A stretch of DNA of 64,000 bases from Gordonia oryzae (GCF_003797185.1 NZ_RKMH01000018.1:20685-84684); one strand, 5' to 3'. Positions 17,047 through 26,312 are shown, counted from the first letter of the stretch. Numbers and translations are program-made. Notes: a model not told the origin generated them from the letters alone.

Positions 17047-18708
17047 TCACCACCGATCCCGGTCGAGCCTCTCCCCCTCGGCTCCCGCGTCAGCGGCACA
17101 ACCGAAACCGACGACCCATCGACCGTCGGACAACTCGACCCGACCCAGCATCATCGGCTCGGGCAGGGCGGCGAGGAACTCGCCCAGTGCTGAGGGGGAG
17201 AGTACCCACCGCTCTCCGTGAATCGACTTGCCGCACTCCGGGTCTCGGATGAGACCCGGCTTTGGGGGAACGGTGTCGAGCTTCACCAGCCGATAGTTCG
17301 ATGCGGTGCGCACCTCCCCCGCCCACCGGGCACCGCGCCCGGACAGCTCGTGGGTGAGCGGGCCGCCCCGCATATGCGCACCGAAGACCGCCACTTCCAC
17401 ACCGCCGGCGTGCGATTCCGGCCACGCTGCGCGCGGCACGCAATCACCCCCGAACCGGCGGGCGAGATCCATGATCGCCGCATCGCGATGCGCCTTGGCC
17501 AACAGCGTGATCCCGAATTGCGCTGTACTGCCGTCCGGCTCGGCGATCGTACCGGCGGGCACGGCGACCGCACAAAGGTCGAGGAGGTTGCAGAAATTGG
17601 TGTAGGTTCCCATCCGCGAGTTGACGCCGACCGGATCGGCGGACACCTCGTCGATCCGGGGGTGGAGCGGCGCCGTCGGCACCATCAACGCATCGGCGTC
17701 AGCCCACTCGCGCATTGCCCGCTCCTGCAGTTCGGCCAGTCGACGGCGCGCCCGCAGCAGGTCGACGGCGCTGAACCGATCGGCGGCGGCGATGATCGCC
17801 GCAACCGTCGGATCGACGCCCGCGGCCACCGGATCGGCGAGCCCGAAGAGGAATTCCCCCACCGCGTCGTATCGCTGGGCAACGAGTGCGTCATCGTAGA
17901 GCAGTGTGGCGGCGGCGAGGAAGGCCGAGAGATCGATGGTCTTCACTCGGAAACCGGCGTCCTCGGCGCGTGCGACCGCCTCGGCGAAGGCGCTCCGCCA
18001 CGCCGAGTCGAGCTCGGGAAGTTGTTCCGGGACGGCGAGTACCGGCGTCTCGGGTGCCGCGAAGTCAATGTGCCCACCGAACGGCCGGGGGCCGCGCGCG
18101 TCGGCCATGGCAGCCATCGCCCGATCGGCGGTATCGAGGTCGGCGGCAAAGATCGTCACGACGTCGTACTCGGCGCAGGCCGGCACCACACCGGCAGTGG
18201 AGACCACGCCCACCGTCGGCTTGACCCCGACGATGCCCTGAAGCGCCGCGGGCACCCGGCCCGACCCGGCGGTGTCGGTGCCGATCGCGATGTCGGCGAA
18301 CCCCAACGCCACGGCGACCGCAGAGCCGGAGCTCGATCCACCGGAGATCCGTTCGGGCCGCCGCGAATCCCGCACCACTGCATAGGGACTACGCGTTCCG
18401 ACCAGTCCGGTCGCGAACTGGTCGAGGTTGGTCTTGCCGATCACCACCGCACCCGCCGCGCGCAACGCGGCGACCGCCGGGCTATCGGTGTCGGGGGTGT
18501 AGGCGTAGCCGGGACACGCTGCGGTCGTGGGCACACCGGCGACGTCGACGTTGTCCTTGACCGCCAGCACCATTCCGGCCAGCGGCCCGCCCGCGGCGAG
18601 CGACTCCGCGTACTCGGCGGCGACGTTCGATTGCGGGCGCAGCGTGATGAAGACCTCCGGGCGGTCGGCCTCGGCGATATGTGCGTAGAGATCGTCGATG
18701 CGTGTCAT
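17047..18708 (-). CDS. atzF: Allophanate hydrolase (AtzF type)
   Basis: 553 aa. Amidase-signature domain (1-430): catalytic Lys in VKDNVDVAG near 50, cis-Ser in ISGGSSSGSAVA near 120, nucleophile Ser in GTDTAGSGRVPAAL near 145. A second domain (about 435-553) has VAVFGAHMRGGPLTHELSG and GFGCAADAG, the AtzF C-terminal fold. It hydrolyses allophanate to ammonia and carbon dioxide. The ATG overlaps the stop of the carboxyltransferase gene (ATGA), so both are coupled in one nitrogen-salvage operon with two DUF1989 genes and a permease. Length and motifs are complete. Confidence 0.93.
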   Translation of the reverse strand: MTRIDDLYAHIAEADRPEVFITLRPQSNVAAEYAESLAAGGPLAGMVLAVKDNVDVAGVPTTAACPGYAYTPDTDSPAVAALRAAGAVVIGKTNLDQFATGLVGTRSPYAVVRDSRRPERISGGSSSGSAVAVALGFADIAIGTDTAGSGRVPAALQGIVGVKPTVGVVSTAGVVPACAEYDVVTIFAADLDTADRAMAAMADARGPRPFGGHIDFAAPETPVLAVPEQLPELDSAWRSAFAEAVARAEDAGFRVKTIDLSAFLAAATLLYDDALVAQRYDAVGEFLFGLADPVAAGVDPTVAAIIAAADRFSAVDLLRARRRLAELQERAMREWADADALMVPTAPLHPRIDEVSADPVGVNSRMGTYTNFCNLLDLCAVAVPAGTIAEPDGSTAQFGITLLAKAHRDAAIMDLARRFGGDCVPRAAWPESHAGGVEVAVFGAHMRGGPLTHELSGRGARWAGEVRTASNYRLVKLDTVPPKPGLIRDPECGKSIHGERWVLSPSALGEFLAALPEPMMLGRVELSDGRWVVGFGCAADAGAEGERLDRDRW

Positions 18709-20690
18709 GCGGCGAACTCTCCTCCCTGCGACCAGCGTTCACGTTCCGCGGCGCGCGCACTCTCCATTGCTCCGCGGGTGGCGTCAATCTCGTCGGCGTG
18801 CGCGTCGAGGAATTGTTGGTGTGCCGATAGGGAGAACATACCGTCGGTGATGCGGACGGAGTCGCCGCGGCCCGCGGCGACGTCGGCGCGCATGTCGAGA
18901 AGTTCCTCGGCGCTCACCGGATACCAGCGAATACGGTCGAAGAAGCGCAGCAACCACGGGTGCTCGGGATCGAACCCGGGTGTGGTCTGCGGGTGGCGGT
19001 GATTCCACACCTGGGTGGTGCGGCCGACGAACTGGTAGCCGCCGGGGCCCTCCATCCCATAGATGCAGAGGTAGGCACCACCGATGCCGACGGCATTCTC
19101 CGGGGTCCAGGTACGCGCCGGATTGTATTTGGTGGTCACCAGCCGATGACGCGGGTCCAGCGGAACCGCCACGGGTGCACCGAGATACACGTCGCCCAGA
19201 CCGAGCACCAGGTACTCGGCATCGAAGACGATGCGGTGGACGTCGTCGACGGAGTCGAGCCCGTTCATCCGTCGGATGAACTCGATGTTCCACGGGCACC
19301 ACGGCGCATCCGACCGTACGCCGAGCATGTACCGCTCGATGGCCTCGCGGGTCGCCGGATCGTCCCACGACAAAGGCAGATCCACCACACGACTCGGCAC
19401 CACGAGGTCGTCGGCGGGCGGGAGTTGCGCCTCGCATTCGCTCAGCCACTGCAACATCGAGGTCTGAGACCAGACATCTGGGTCGGCCTTGACCTGCAAC
19501 GAACGAATGCCCGGGGTGAGGTCGATGAGCCCACGCGGCTGCTCGTCGGCGATGCGTTCGCTCAGCGCGTGCACGCGGGCCCGCAGCTCCAGATCCAGTC
19601 GCATGTCGCCATATTCGACCAAGATGTTGTCATCACCGCTGCGCCGGTAGGTCACCTCGGTGGTGCCGTCGGCGGTGGTCGTACGACCGAGAATGCCGTG
19701 ATCGGCGTCCCCGCCGGTGGACAGCACGTGCGGGAAACTCGCGCGGCGGTCGCGACCCAGCGACGACGGCGACGCCGCCGCCTCCGAGCGCACCGCCACG
19801 AAGCGGACCGTGTCGCCGGGCTTGAGCTGCCCGAGCTTCCATCGTTCGGCGCCGACCACGGTGACCGGGCAGACGAACCCGCCCAACGATGGGCCGTCGG
19901 GCCCGAGCAGGATCGGGGTGTCCCCGGTGAAGTCCAGTGCGCCCACCGAATACGCGTTGTCGTGGATATTGGACGGGTGCAGGCCGGCTTCGCCGCCGTC
20001 GCTGCGCGCCCACCGTGGTTGGGGACCGATCAGACGGATGCCGGTGCGATCGGAATTGAAATGCACCTCGTAGGCGGTCGACATCAGGTCGTCGATGTCG
20101 GCGGTGGTGAAGAACTCCGGCGCGGAGTGCGGACCGACGGTCACCGCGAGTTCCCACGAATTGGTCAGCGCGGGGATCTCATCGGTGAGGATACGGGTGA
20201 TCACTCCCGATCCGGCGGACCCGATCGTCAGTGAGTCGCCGTCGGCGAGGGTCCGTCCGTCCTTGCCTCCGAATCGTCCCATGGTGAAGGTGGATCGACT
20301 GCCGAGGTACTCCTCGACGTCGATGCCGCCGGCAATTGCGACATACACTCGCATGCCCACCGCCCCGACGACCCCGATGTCGAGGACCTGTCCGGCCTCC
20401 AGATGCAGCGGAACCCATTGCGCAGCAGGTGTTCCGTCGATGGAGATACTCGCCGGCGCACCGGTCACGGCGACAACGGCGGGTTCGTCGACGCGCAGTC
20501 GGGGGCCGGCCATCGTGGCTTCGAGACCGGCAGCCGAGTCGGGGTTGCCGACCGCTTGATTGGCCAGCCGGAACGACAGATCGTCCATCGGCCCCGACGG
20601 CGGCACCCCGACCTTCCAGTAGCCGGTGCGACCGGGCCAGTCCTGCACGGTGGTGAATGGTCCAGCCCGCAGGATCTCGCACGCGGTCAT
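18705..20690 (-). CDS. Urea/guanidine carboxylase-type carboxyltransferase (AHS2-AHS1), lacking biotin domains
   Basis: 661 aa, ATG overlapping the stop of the preceding DUF1989 gene. Residues 1-310 are an AHS2/KipA-type domain (GPFTTVQDWPGRTGYWKVGV, GPMDDLSFRLAN, VAIAGGIDVEEYLGSRSTF). Residues 330-600 are an AHS1/KipI-type domain (DDNILVEYGDMRLDLELRARVHAL, ...GVRSDAPWCPWNIEFIRRMNGL). This equals the carboxyltransferase half of urea carboxylase (about 1200 aa), but the biotin-carboxylase N-terminus and the biotin-carrier domain (no AMKM motif) are absent. A separate biotinylated carrier would be needed. Neighbouring atzF and DUF1989 genes indicate guanidine or urea carboxylation. Confidence 0.85.
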   Translation of the reverse strand: MTACEILRAGPFTTVQDWPGRTGYWKVGVPPSGPMDDLSFRLANQAVGNPDSAAGLEATMAGPRLRVDEPAVVAVTGAPASISIDGTPAAQWVPLHLEAGQVLDIGVVGAVGMRVYVAIAGGIDVEEYLGSRSTFTMGRFGGKDGRTLADGDSLTIGSAGSGVITRILTDEIPALTNSWELAVTVGPHSAPEFFTTADIDDLMSTAYEVHFNSDRTGIRLIGPQPRWARSDGGEAGLHPSNIHDNAYSVGALDFTGDTPILLGPDGPSLGGFVCPVTVVGAERWKLGQLKPGDTVRFVAVRSEAAASPSSLGRDRRASFPHVLSTGGDADHGILGRTTTADGTTEVTYRRSGDDNILVEYGDMRLDLELRARVHALSERIADEQPRGLIDLTPGIRSLQVKADPDVWSQTSMLQWLSECEAQLPPADDLVVPSRVVDLPLSWDDPATREAIERYMLGVRSDAPWCPWNIEFIRRMNGLDSVDDVHRIVFDAEYLVLGLGDVYLGAPVAVPLDPRHRLVTTKYNPARTWTPENAVGIGGAYLCIYGMEGPGGYQFVGRTTQVWNHRHPQTTPGFDPEHPWLLRFFDRIRWYPVSAEELLDMRADVAAGRGDSVRITDGMFSLSAHQQFLDAHADEIDATRGAMESARAAERERWSQGGEFAA

Positions 20691-21358
20691 CGGGTCACCA
20701 CTACGCGCACCGCAGTCGGGTCGAAACCGTTGCACGGGTTGTTGACCTGCGGGCAGTTGCTGATCAGCACGAGGGTGTCGACCTCTGCGCGCAACGCCAG
20801 GCGACGGCCCGGTGCCGAGAGGCCGTCAACGATGCCGAGCGATCCATCGGGATCGACGGGCACATTCATGAAGAAATTGACGTTGCCGACGAGGTCGCGT
20901 TTACCCAGACCGTGCCGTGCACCGCCGATCAGGAAGTTCTCCACGCACGCATGCTGATGTTTGGTGTGGTGCCCGTAGCGCAGGGTGTTGGATTCCTGCG
21001 AGCAGGCACCGCCGAGGGTGTCGTGATTGCCGACCTCATCGGCGACGATGGTCATCATCGGTGCCGATTCCTGGTCCCGGATCACCGTTCCGGTGGTCAG
21101 AAAGATGTTGCCCTGCGCGGCGATCGTCGCCTGTGCGCTGTAGCGGATCGTATGATCGTGGGCGCCGTAGAAGAGAGTGTCGACCGCCTGGTTGCCGTGC
21201 AGGTCGACGATGGTGAGAACGTCACCCGCGGTGACGATTCCCGACCAGGGGCCGCGTTCGCCGACGATCTCGTCGAGGGTCACCTCGCCGGGAACGAGTG
21301 CGATCTCGGCGGCCGGTGCCGACGTCGGGTCGAGGGTCGGATCGAGTGTGGTGGTCAT
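20687..21358 (-). CDS. DUF1989 protein, carboxyguanidine deiminase subunit-like (urea-carboxylase-associated 2)
   Basis: 223 aa, ATG after AGGGACAACC. Family motifs: GEVTLDEIVGERGPWSGIV near 23, NQAVDTLFYGAHDHTIRYSAQATI near 57, TLGGACSQESNTLRYG near 117, and CPQVNNPCNGFDPT near the end. In guanidine-degrading bacteria paired DUF1989 proteins (CgdA/CgdB) deiminate carboxyguanidine to allophanate. The second family member lies upstream in the same operon and differs strongly, as expected for hetero-oligomer subunits. Gene symbol is withheld because CgdA and CgdB cannot be told apart by eye. Confidence 0.85.
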   Translation of the reverse strand: MTTTLDPTLDPTSAPAAEIALVPGEVTLDEIVGERGPWSGIVTAGDVLTIVDLHGNQAVDTLFYGAHDHTIRYSAQATIAAQGNIFLTTGTVIRDQESAPMMTIVADEVGNHDTLGGACSQESNTLRYGHHTKHQHACVENFLIGGARHGLGKRDLVGNVNFFMNVPVDPDGSLGIVDGLSAPGRRLALRAEVDTLVLISNCPQVNNPCNGFDPTAVRVVVTR

Positions 21359-21410
21359 GGTTGTCCCTGTGGGTGTGATCGGGGGGGTGTGATCGGGGTG
21401 GGTGTCGACG

Positions 21411-22253
21411 TCAGAAATGGGCTGCGCGGTGGGCGTCTTCGCTGTTGGCGACGGCCCGTTGATATTCGGGGTCGCGGCGCCCGGCGTCGGCGACGAGTGC
21501 GTCGAGGTCGGCCGTCGCGCGCCAGGCGAGCACCTCGAGCGGTCCGACCTCGAAATCAGTTGCGGGGTCGAGAGGGTGGTTGGTGTTGGCAATGGCGACG
21601 ATGCACGGGAGATGGAAGATCAGCTCCACCTGCGTGTCGGCACCCGCCGACCCGGTGGAACGCAACGAGCCGTCGGCGTCGACGGTGACGCCGTGGAAGA
21701 ACGACAACGACGGTGCCACGTCGACGGGCGTCAACCCATTCTTCGCGGCCGCCAACACGAGCATCTCCCGTCCCGCCGGACTACCCGAATGCGGGCTCCC
21801 GGCACCATATTTTGCGATGTTTCCGGCGAGCGTCGAGGTCCCGCAGAGCGCGTCGTGATGACGGCTGTCGTCGGCGACGATGGTCGCCAGCACCCGCCCC
21901 TGGTCACTGAGCAGCGGGTGCCCTGTGGTGAGGTAGGCCTGCCACGGCACCTTGACGGTGTCGGCGACGTTGAGACGTTCATGGGGTGCGTCGGAACGCC
22001 ATACCAACAGGTGCGAGCAGGCATTCCCGGTGATGTCGCGCAAGCGAAGTCGGGTTCCACGCGCGAGCACTTTGGTGGTGTAACGACCACCCGGGACGGT
22101 CTCGGCCCAGATGAGGTCGGTGGCGTCGACACCGGCGGGCGGGTGCGGCCATCCGGTGGCGGGCACCACCGGCATCGAGTCGGTCAGGGTTGTGGCCTGA
22201 GCCCGGGCGTGCGCGCGAGCGCCGGCGGTGGTGGCGGTGGCGGTGGCATTCAT
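21411..22253 (-). CDS. DUF1989 protein, second deiminase subunit (urea-carboxylase-associated 1)
   Basis: 280 aa, ATG eight bases after AAGGA; an upstream ATG at 22271 exists. Ala/Thr-rich N-terminus, then TVPGGRYTTKVLARGTRLRL near 60, NACSHLLVWRSDAPHERLNVADTVK near 82, SDQGRVLATIVADDSRHHDALCG near 117, and SLSFFHGVTVDADGSLRS near 187. It is the partner of the other DUF1989 gene; together they match the carboxyguanidine deiminase pair. The gene lies between the permease and the second DUF1989 gene, with a 52-base gap to the latter. Confidence 0.83.
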   Translation of the reverse strand: MNATATATTAGARAHARAQATTLTDSMPVVPATGWPHPPAGVDATDLIWAETVPGGRYTTKVLARGTRLRLRDITGNACSHLLVWRSDAPHERLNVADTVKVPWQAYLTTGHPLLSDQGRVLATIVADDSRHHDALCGTSTLAGNIAKYGAGSPHSGSPAGREMLVLAAAKNGLTPVDVAPSLSFFHGVTVDADGSLRSTGSAGADTQVELIFHLPCIVAIANTNHPLDPATDFEVGPLEVLAWRATADLDALVADAGRRDPEYQRAVANSEDAHRAAHF

Positions 22254-22309
22254 GGTGAGAGTCCTTGGCATCGAACAGGTGTGGTGGTTCCCGGGGACCG
22301 ACGCGGGAG

Positions 22310-23911
22310 TCAGTCGACGGTGGCGATGTCGCTGGTCTGGCGGCTGGTTGCAGCCCGGCCAATGGTCGTGACCGGCTTGGGATGCTCTTTTCCCCTGGGG
22401 TAGCAGGCGATTCCGACGAGCACCGTAATCGCGATCGAGATCGGTCCGGCCCAACGCAGTATCGGCATGTCGCCCGCGGGGTCGAAGATCTCGGTGCGCG
22501 GCCAGGCGAGGTTCACGACCATCAGCGCCCCATAGATCACCGCTCCCAAATTCACGACGATGCCGAATCGCCCGAGTCCGAACAGCTTCTTGCCCTCCGC
22601 GTCGACCTCGACGGTCCCCTTCGGCCAGCCCTGCAGCCGTCGATACAACATTGGTCCGGTGACCGCGAGGTAGGCGAGGTAGATCAGGATGATGCAGACA
22701 CTCGCGAGGGTCGCGAAGATCGCCGGGTTACCAACGTTGACCAGCAGGGTCGCGACGCACAGTAGCCCGATCAGGATGGACGGCGCGATGGGGGTTCCGG
22801 TGCGGGCGTTGACACGTGCCAGTCGCGCGGAGAAGGGCAGCCGGCCGTCGCGGGCCATCGAGAACATCAACCGCGAACATGCGGTCTGGATGGCCAGTGT
22901 GCAGATGAAGATCGCAACCGCGACGTCGCACAGCAGGACCTTGCCCCAGAAACCACCGAGCACCGAATCCAGCACGTACGGAAGGCCTCCGGTAGCGAGT
23001 TCGTCACCGAGTGTCGGCGCGGCCATCAACGCGCCGAGCAGCATCAAGCCACCACCGATCGCCGAGACGGTCAACGCCATCCGGATGGTGCGCGGGGCGA
23101 CCCGTCGAGGGTTGCGGGTCTCCTCGGCGAGCTCACCGGCCGACCCGAAGCCGACCATCACGTACGCGGCCATCAGACCCGAGACGATGAACGCCCAGAT
23201 GTAGCCGGGTTGCGCTCCGGGTAGTCCGGTGTCGAAGACGACGTCCGGGCCGCGCTTGGCGTGAGTGAACAGTGCCAGCACCACGGCGGTGACGCCGACG
23301 AGCTCACAGGTCACGCCGATGTTGTTGACACGGCTCATCCACCGCACCCCGACGCAATTGATCGCGGTGACGGCCACAAGCAGCACCGAACCGAGCAGGA
23401 CCGCATTGGCCGCACCTGATGTACTGGTGAGCGTCGAGTCGTCCCCGATGATCTGGAAACCGGTCCACACTGTTGGCAGGACGACCTGCAGGGCGATCGC
23501 CGCCGCGGCCGCGGTGACGATCTGCGCGATCATCATGAACCACCCGCCGAACCAGCCGACGACTTCTCCGCCCATTCGGCGCGACCACTGATAGATCGCA
23601 CCCGAGATCGGGTAGCGCGCGGCGATCTCGGCGAAGCACAACGCCACCAGGAACTGGCCGCCGTAGACGATGGGCCAGGTCCAGAAAAAGGCCGGCCCAC
23701 CGAATCCGAAACCGAGACCGAACAATTGGAAGATGGTCGTGAGGATCGAGACGAACGAGAAGCCGGCTGCGAACGAGGCGAACTTACCCAGCGAGCGGTG
23801 TAGTTGCTGGTCGTAGCCGAGGTCGCGGAGGTCGTCGGAGTCACCCCCGCCCGACGACGACGATGCGGGAGTCGGGGTGGGCTCCGGGGATGAGTGAGCA
23901 GTCATGGTCAT
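22310..23911 (-). CDS. APC-family permease (probable guanidine/amine or amino-acid uptake)
   Basis: 533 aa, ATG seven bases after AAGGA. Twelve or so hydrophobic helices with APC motifs: FSFVSILTTIFQLFGLGFGFG near 50, WPIVYGGQFLVALCFAEIAARYPISGAIYQWSRR spanning 78-112 (read in parts), GFGSAGELAEETRNPRRVAPRTI near 255, and ARDGRLPFSARLARVNARTGTP near 355. It is first in an operon with deiminase, carboxyltransferase and atzF genes, so a nitrogen-rich cation such as guanidine is a likely cargo (inference). Two operators for the divergent TetR regulator lie in its upstream region. Confidence 0.83.
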   Translation of the reverse strand: MTMTAHSSPEPTPTPASSSSGGGDSDDLRDLGYDQQLHRSLGKFASFAAGFSFVSILTTIFQLFGLGFGFGGPAFFWTWPIVYGGQFLVALCFAEIAARYPISGAIYQWSRRMGGEVVGWFGGWFMMIAQIVTAAAAAIALQVVLPTVWTGFQIIGDDSTLTSTSGAANAVLLGSVLLVAVTAINCVGVRWMSRVNNIGVTCELVGVTAVVLALFTHAKRGPDVVFDTGLPGAQPGYIWAFIVSGLMAAYVMVGFGSAGELAEETRNPRRVAPRTIRMALTVSAIGGGLMLLGALMAAPTLGDELATGGLPYVLDSVLGGFWGKVLLCDVAVAIFICTLAIQTACSRLMFSMARDGRLPFSARLARVNARTGTPIAPSILIGLLCVATLLVNVGNPAIFATLASVCIILIYLAYLAVTGPMLYRRLQGWPKGTVEVDAEGKKLFGLGRFGIVVNLGAVIYGALMVVNLAWPRTEIFDPAGDMPILRWAGPISIAITVLVGIACYPRGKEHPKPVTTIGRAATSRQTSDIATVD

Positions 23912-23948
23912 GGCGATGTCCTTCGGTAGGGCTCCCCGTTGAGCACTG

Positions 23949-24000
23949 TATCTGTCACTTGATAGATAACCGTCGATCTATTTCTGTCGGATGATAGATA
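23949..24000. promoter_or_regulatory. Two TetR operator-like palindromes controlling the nitrogen-salvage operon
   Basis: Copy 1 at 23949-23968 is TATCTGTCACTTGATAGATA; copy 2 at 23981-24000 is TTTCTGTCGGATGATAGATA. Both share TCTGTC...TGATAGATA and are imperfect palindromes 32 bp apart, in the gap between the permease and TetR starts. This is typical of autoregulated TetR pairs. Confidence 0.65.
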
Positions 24001-24123
24001 TGTTGCGGGACGGGAAACCCCCGTGACAGCCGTGTTACGCACCGTTGCGTTAGGCTGATTCTGTCGCGAAGCCGACCAGCATGCTCCTCTTCCCCAGGAG
24101 CCGAGCGCGAGGAGCCAGCCGCC

Positions 24124-24753
24124 ATGTCCCGTACCGCGCCTCACCGCGGCACCGGCCCCGGGCGGCCTCGCCTGACCGAGCCCAAGCGGCTCGGAGCCAC
24201 CGCACGCGAGGAGATCCTCGACGCCGCAGGCGAGTTGTTCGTTCGACACGGGTACAGCGGCACCTCGACGCGCATGATCGCCGATGCCGTCGGCATGCGG
24301 CAGGCCTCGCTCTACCACTACTTCAAGAACAAGGACGACATCCTCGCCGCGCTGCTGGACACGACTGTCGTCGGTGCGCTCGAAACCGCGCGACAACTGC
24401 TTGACTCCGATGCCCCCGCCCTCGACCGGCTCCTTGAACTCGCGCGCATCGACGCCCACCAATTGGTCGACGCACGCTGGAATCTCGGCTCGCTCTACCT
24501 ACTCCCCGAGGTCGCCGACGAGCGATACGCCCATTTCCGCTCCGCACGACAAGAATTGGCCGCAGCGTACGAGGCTCTGGCCGCCGCTGCCCTCGACGAT
24601 CCCACCGACATGCGCAGACTGCTACCCTTCCGCCTCGTCGAATCGGTGATCATGCTGCGCTCTGACGAACAGCGCGGCGAACTCGGCGATCACACCGTCG
24701 CCACTATGGTTGACACCATCGTCGGCGCGATCCGCATGCTCGTCACACCCTGA
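24124..24753 (+). CDS. TetR family regulator of the nitrogen-salvage operon
   Basis: 209 aa, ATG nine bases after GAGGAG. N-terminal DNA-binding domain: ATAREEILDAAGELFVRHGYSGT and MIADAVGMRQASLYHYFKNKDDIL (recognition helix residues near 58-65). The C-terminal domain has LARIDAHQLVDARWN and WNLGSLYLLPEV, without a recognisable ligand motif. It is transcribed away from the permease-DUF1989-carboxyltransferase-atzF operon and has two palindromes between the starts. Probable ligand: a guanidine- or urea-derived compound (inference). Confidence 0.85.
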   Translation: MSRTAPHRGTGPGRPRLTEPKRLGATAREEILDAAGELFVRHGYSGTSTRMIADAVGMRQASLYHYFKNKDDILAALLDTTVVGALETARQLLDSDAPALDRLLELARIDAHQLVDARWNLGSLYLLPEVADERYAHFRSARQELAAAYEALAAAALDDPTDMRRLLPFRLVESVIMLRSDEQRGELGDHTVATMVDTIVGAIRMLVTP

Positions 24754-24872
24754 CCTCGAGCACCGGACTGCGTGGACCACACCCACGACGACCTATCTCG
24801 GGCACTCCCGCGCCCGGCGACCGGGTCGTTCGGTCGCCACGGCCCACCGGGCGGCGGGATAGGGTAGGACGC

Positions 24873-25376
24873 ATGGCAGGGCGGAGCATGCGTTTCGATC
24901 CCATCGCCGAGGCGAAGGACAACTGGGCCGAGGCCGGATGGGGTGACGTCGCCGATGGAATGGTCGCCGTCACCTCGGTGATGCGCGCCCATCAGATTCT
25001 GTTGGGACGCGTCGAAACTGCCTTGCGCCCTTACGATTTGACGTTCTCTCGCTTCGAGTTGCTCCGTCTGCTCGCATTCTCGCGGCACGGCGCCCTGCCG
25101 ATCACGAAGGCCAGCGACCGACTCCAGGTCCACGTCACCAGCGTCACCCACGCGATCCGTCGACTCGAGGAGGCGACGCTTGTCCGGCGGCTGCCCCACC
25201 CCACCGACGGCCGGACCACGTTGGTGGAGATCACCGACCTGGGGCGTTCCACCGTCGAGGACGCCACGACAACACTCAACCGCGAGGTGTTCGCCGACGT
25301 CGGCATGGACGGCGACGAGATCCGGGGTTTGGTCGGCGCCATCCATTCGCTGCGTCATCACGCGGGGGATTTCTGA
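24873..25376 (+). CDS. MarR family regulator
   Basis: 167 aa, ATG after GGGTAGGACGC. A winged helix-turn-helix is clear: LTFSRFELLRLLAFSRHGALPITKASDRLQVHVTSVTHAIRRLEEATLVRR (residues 52-103, read in parts) followed by the wing PHPTDGRTTLVEIT. C-terminal helix completes the dimer fold. No partner gene is on the same strand. A palindromic repeat lies 20 bases after its stop. Target is not evident. Confidence 0.82.
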   Translation: MAGRSMRFDPIAEAKDNWAEAGWGDVADGMVAVTSVMRAHQILLGRVETALRPYDLTFSRFELLRLLAFSRHGALPITKASDRLQVHVTSVTHAIRRLEEATLVRRLPHPTDGRTTLVEITDLGRSTVEDATTTLNREVFADVGMDGDEIRGLVGAIHSLRHHAGDF

Positions 25377-25395
25377 GGGTGGTCGTCGTCCGACC

Positions 25396-25444
25396 GATCA
25401 GTATGACAATTCCGCCGGATTCCGGACGAAACGTCATACTGATC
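25396..25444. repeat. 49-bp palindromic repeat, copy A
   Basis: The sequence starts GATCAGTATGAC and ends GAAACGTCATACTGATC; the centre is CCGGATTCCGG. It is 44/49 identical to copy B at 26365. Copy A lies between the MarR stop and the DUF559 gene; its last bases overlap that gene's stop codon. The left arm has changed at five positions, so its stem is imperfect. Confidence 0.85.
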
Positions 25445-26312
25445 ACGCCGCCGACGAGCGCAGGGCAGCCGCGACCTCCGCGGCAACCTGGTCGGGGCGA
25501 TCGATGAGGTCGGCCCACGTGTAGTTGAGTACCTGCCAGCCGGACCGAATCAGGGCATTGCGTTTGGTGCGATCACGCTGAAAGGCGACCGCGTCACGGT
25601 GGTAGGCGAAACCATCGATCTCCACCGCGACCTTCTGGTCGGGAAACGCGAAGTCGATCACGTACCCGCACGTCGGCAGGTTCGCCACCCAGCCGGAAAC
25701 ACCGGCCGCACGAAAGATCTTCACGGTGAGCCGCTCGGCTTGCGACCGCGCGCCGTCGCCGATGAGCCTCAAGTAGGCCGACGTCTTGGCCGCGCCATGC
25801 CGCTTCGGGTAACGGGCATGAACGTCGGCGAGGGACTGAGGGGTCACTCGCCCGGACAACAATGCCGAGTCCATGAACGACAGTCCCAGGGCAACTGACG
25901 CTTCGAGCACCGTGAGATCGGCCGCCGTCGTCCGAAGGCCGTCGTGCACGACGATGTCGTCGTCATGGAGTTCGCGATAACGGGTCACCGCCGTCGCCGA
26001 TGATCGGCGAGCGCGGCCTCGGGTCTGAGTGAAGACCAGGTGTTTTCGCGGTTCCTCGGAGCACAAGCCGAGCCACCACGCTGCCGCCGCGCCACCCAGA
26101 ACGGCATTCCTGTGCACCGAGAGCACCGCGATCCGCGCTTGCGCCCGAGGACCCCGGGCGTGTCCGGCGACGAGGTGAACGCCGTGCGCCACTTCTTTCC
26201 ACGCGCCGGACGCCACGCGTCGCGCGATGGCCGACTCGCTCACACCGCAGTCCAGCGCTTCTCTTGTGGTGAACACGCCGTCGCGACGGACCGACAACTC
26301 GTGAATGTCCAT
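25443..26312 (-). CDS. AbiEi/HTH-DUF559 protein, possible Vsr-like nuclease
   Basis: 289 aa from ATG (MDIHELSVRRDG); another ATG at 26348 would add twelve residues. The N-terminal half (1-60) has a winged-helix of the AbiEi antitoxin type: GVFTTREALDCGVSESAIARRV. The C-terminal DUF559/Vsr-like domain (about 185-289) shows CGYVIDFAFPDQKVAVEIDGFAYH (D-x..ExDG, the restriction-nuclease core) and RDRTKRNALIRSGWQVLNYTWADLI. Actinobacterial genomes carry many such genes with unknown role. It is enclosed by two copies of a 49-bp palindrome, unlike any neighbouring gene. Confidence 0.75.
   Translation of the reverse strand: MDIHELSVRRDGVFTTREALDCGVSESAIARRVASGAWKEVAHGVHLVAGHARGPRAQARIAVLSVHRNAVLGGAAAAWWLGLCSEEPRKHLVFTQTRGRARRSSATAVTRYRELHDDDIVVHDGLRTTAADLTVLEASVALGLSFMDSALLSGRVTPQSLADVHARYPKRHGAAKTSAYLRLIGDGARSQAERLTVKIFRAAGVSGWVANLPTCGYVIDFAFPDQKVAVEIDGFAYHRDAVAFQRDRTKRNALIRSGWQVLNYTWADLIDRPDQVAAEVAAALRSSAA

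Noticed and set aside
17218..19002. Long plus-strand frame opposite atzF
   Set aside because: AtzF catalytic residues are intact on the minus strand; the plus frame has no recognisable motif.
23912..24123. Guanidine riboswitch in the permease leader
   Set aside because: I found no ykkC-type or mini-ykkC consensus; the gap is filled by two TetR-type palindromes.
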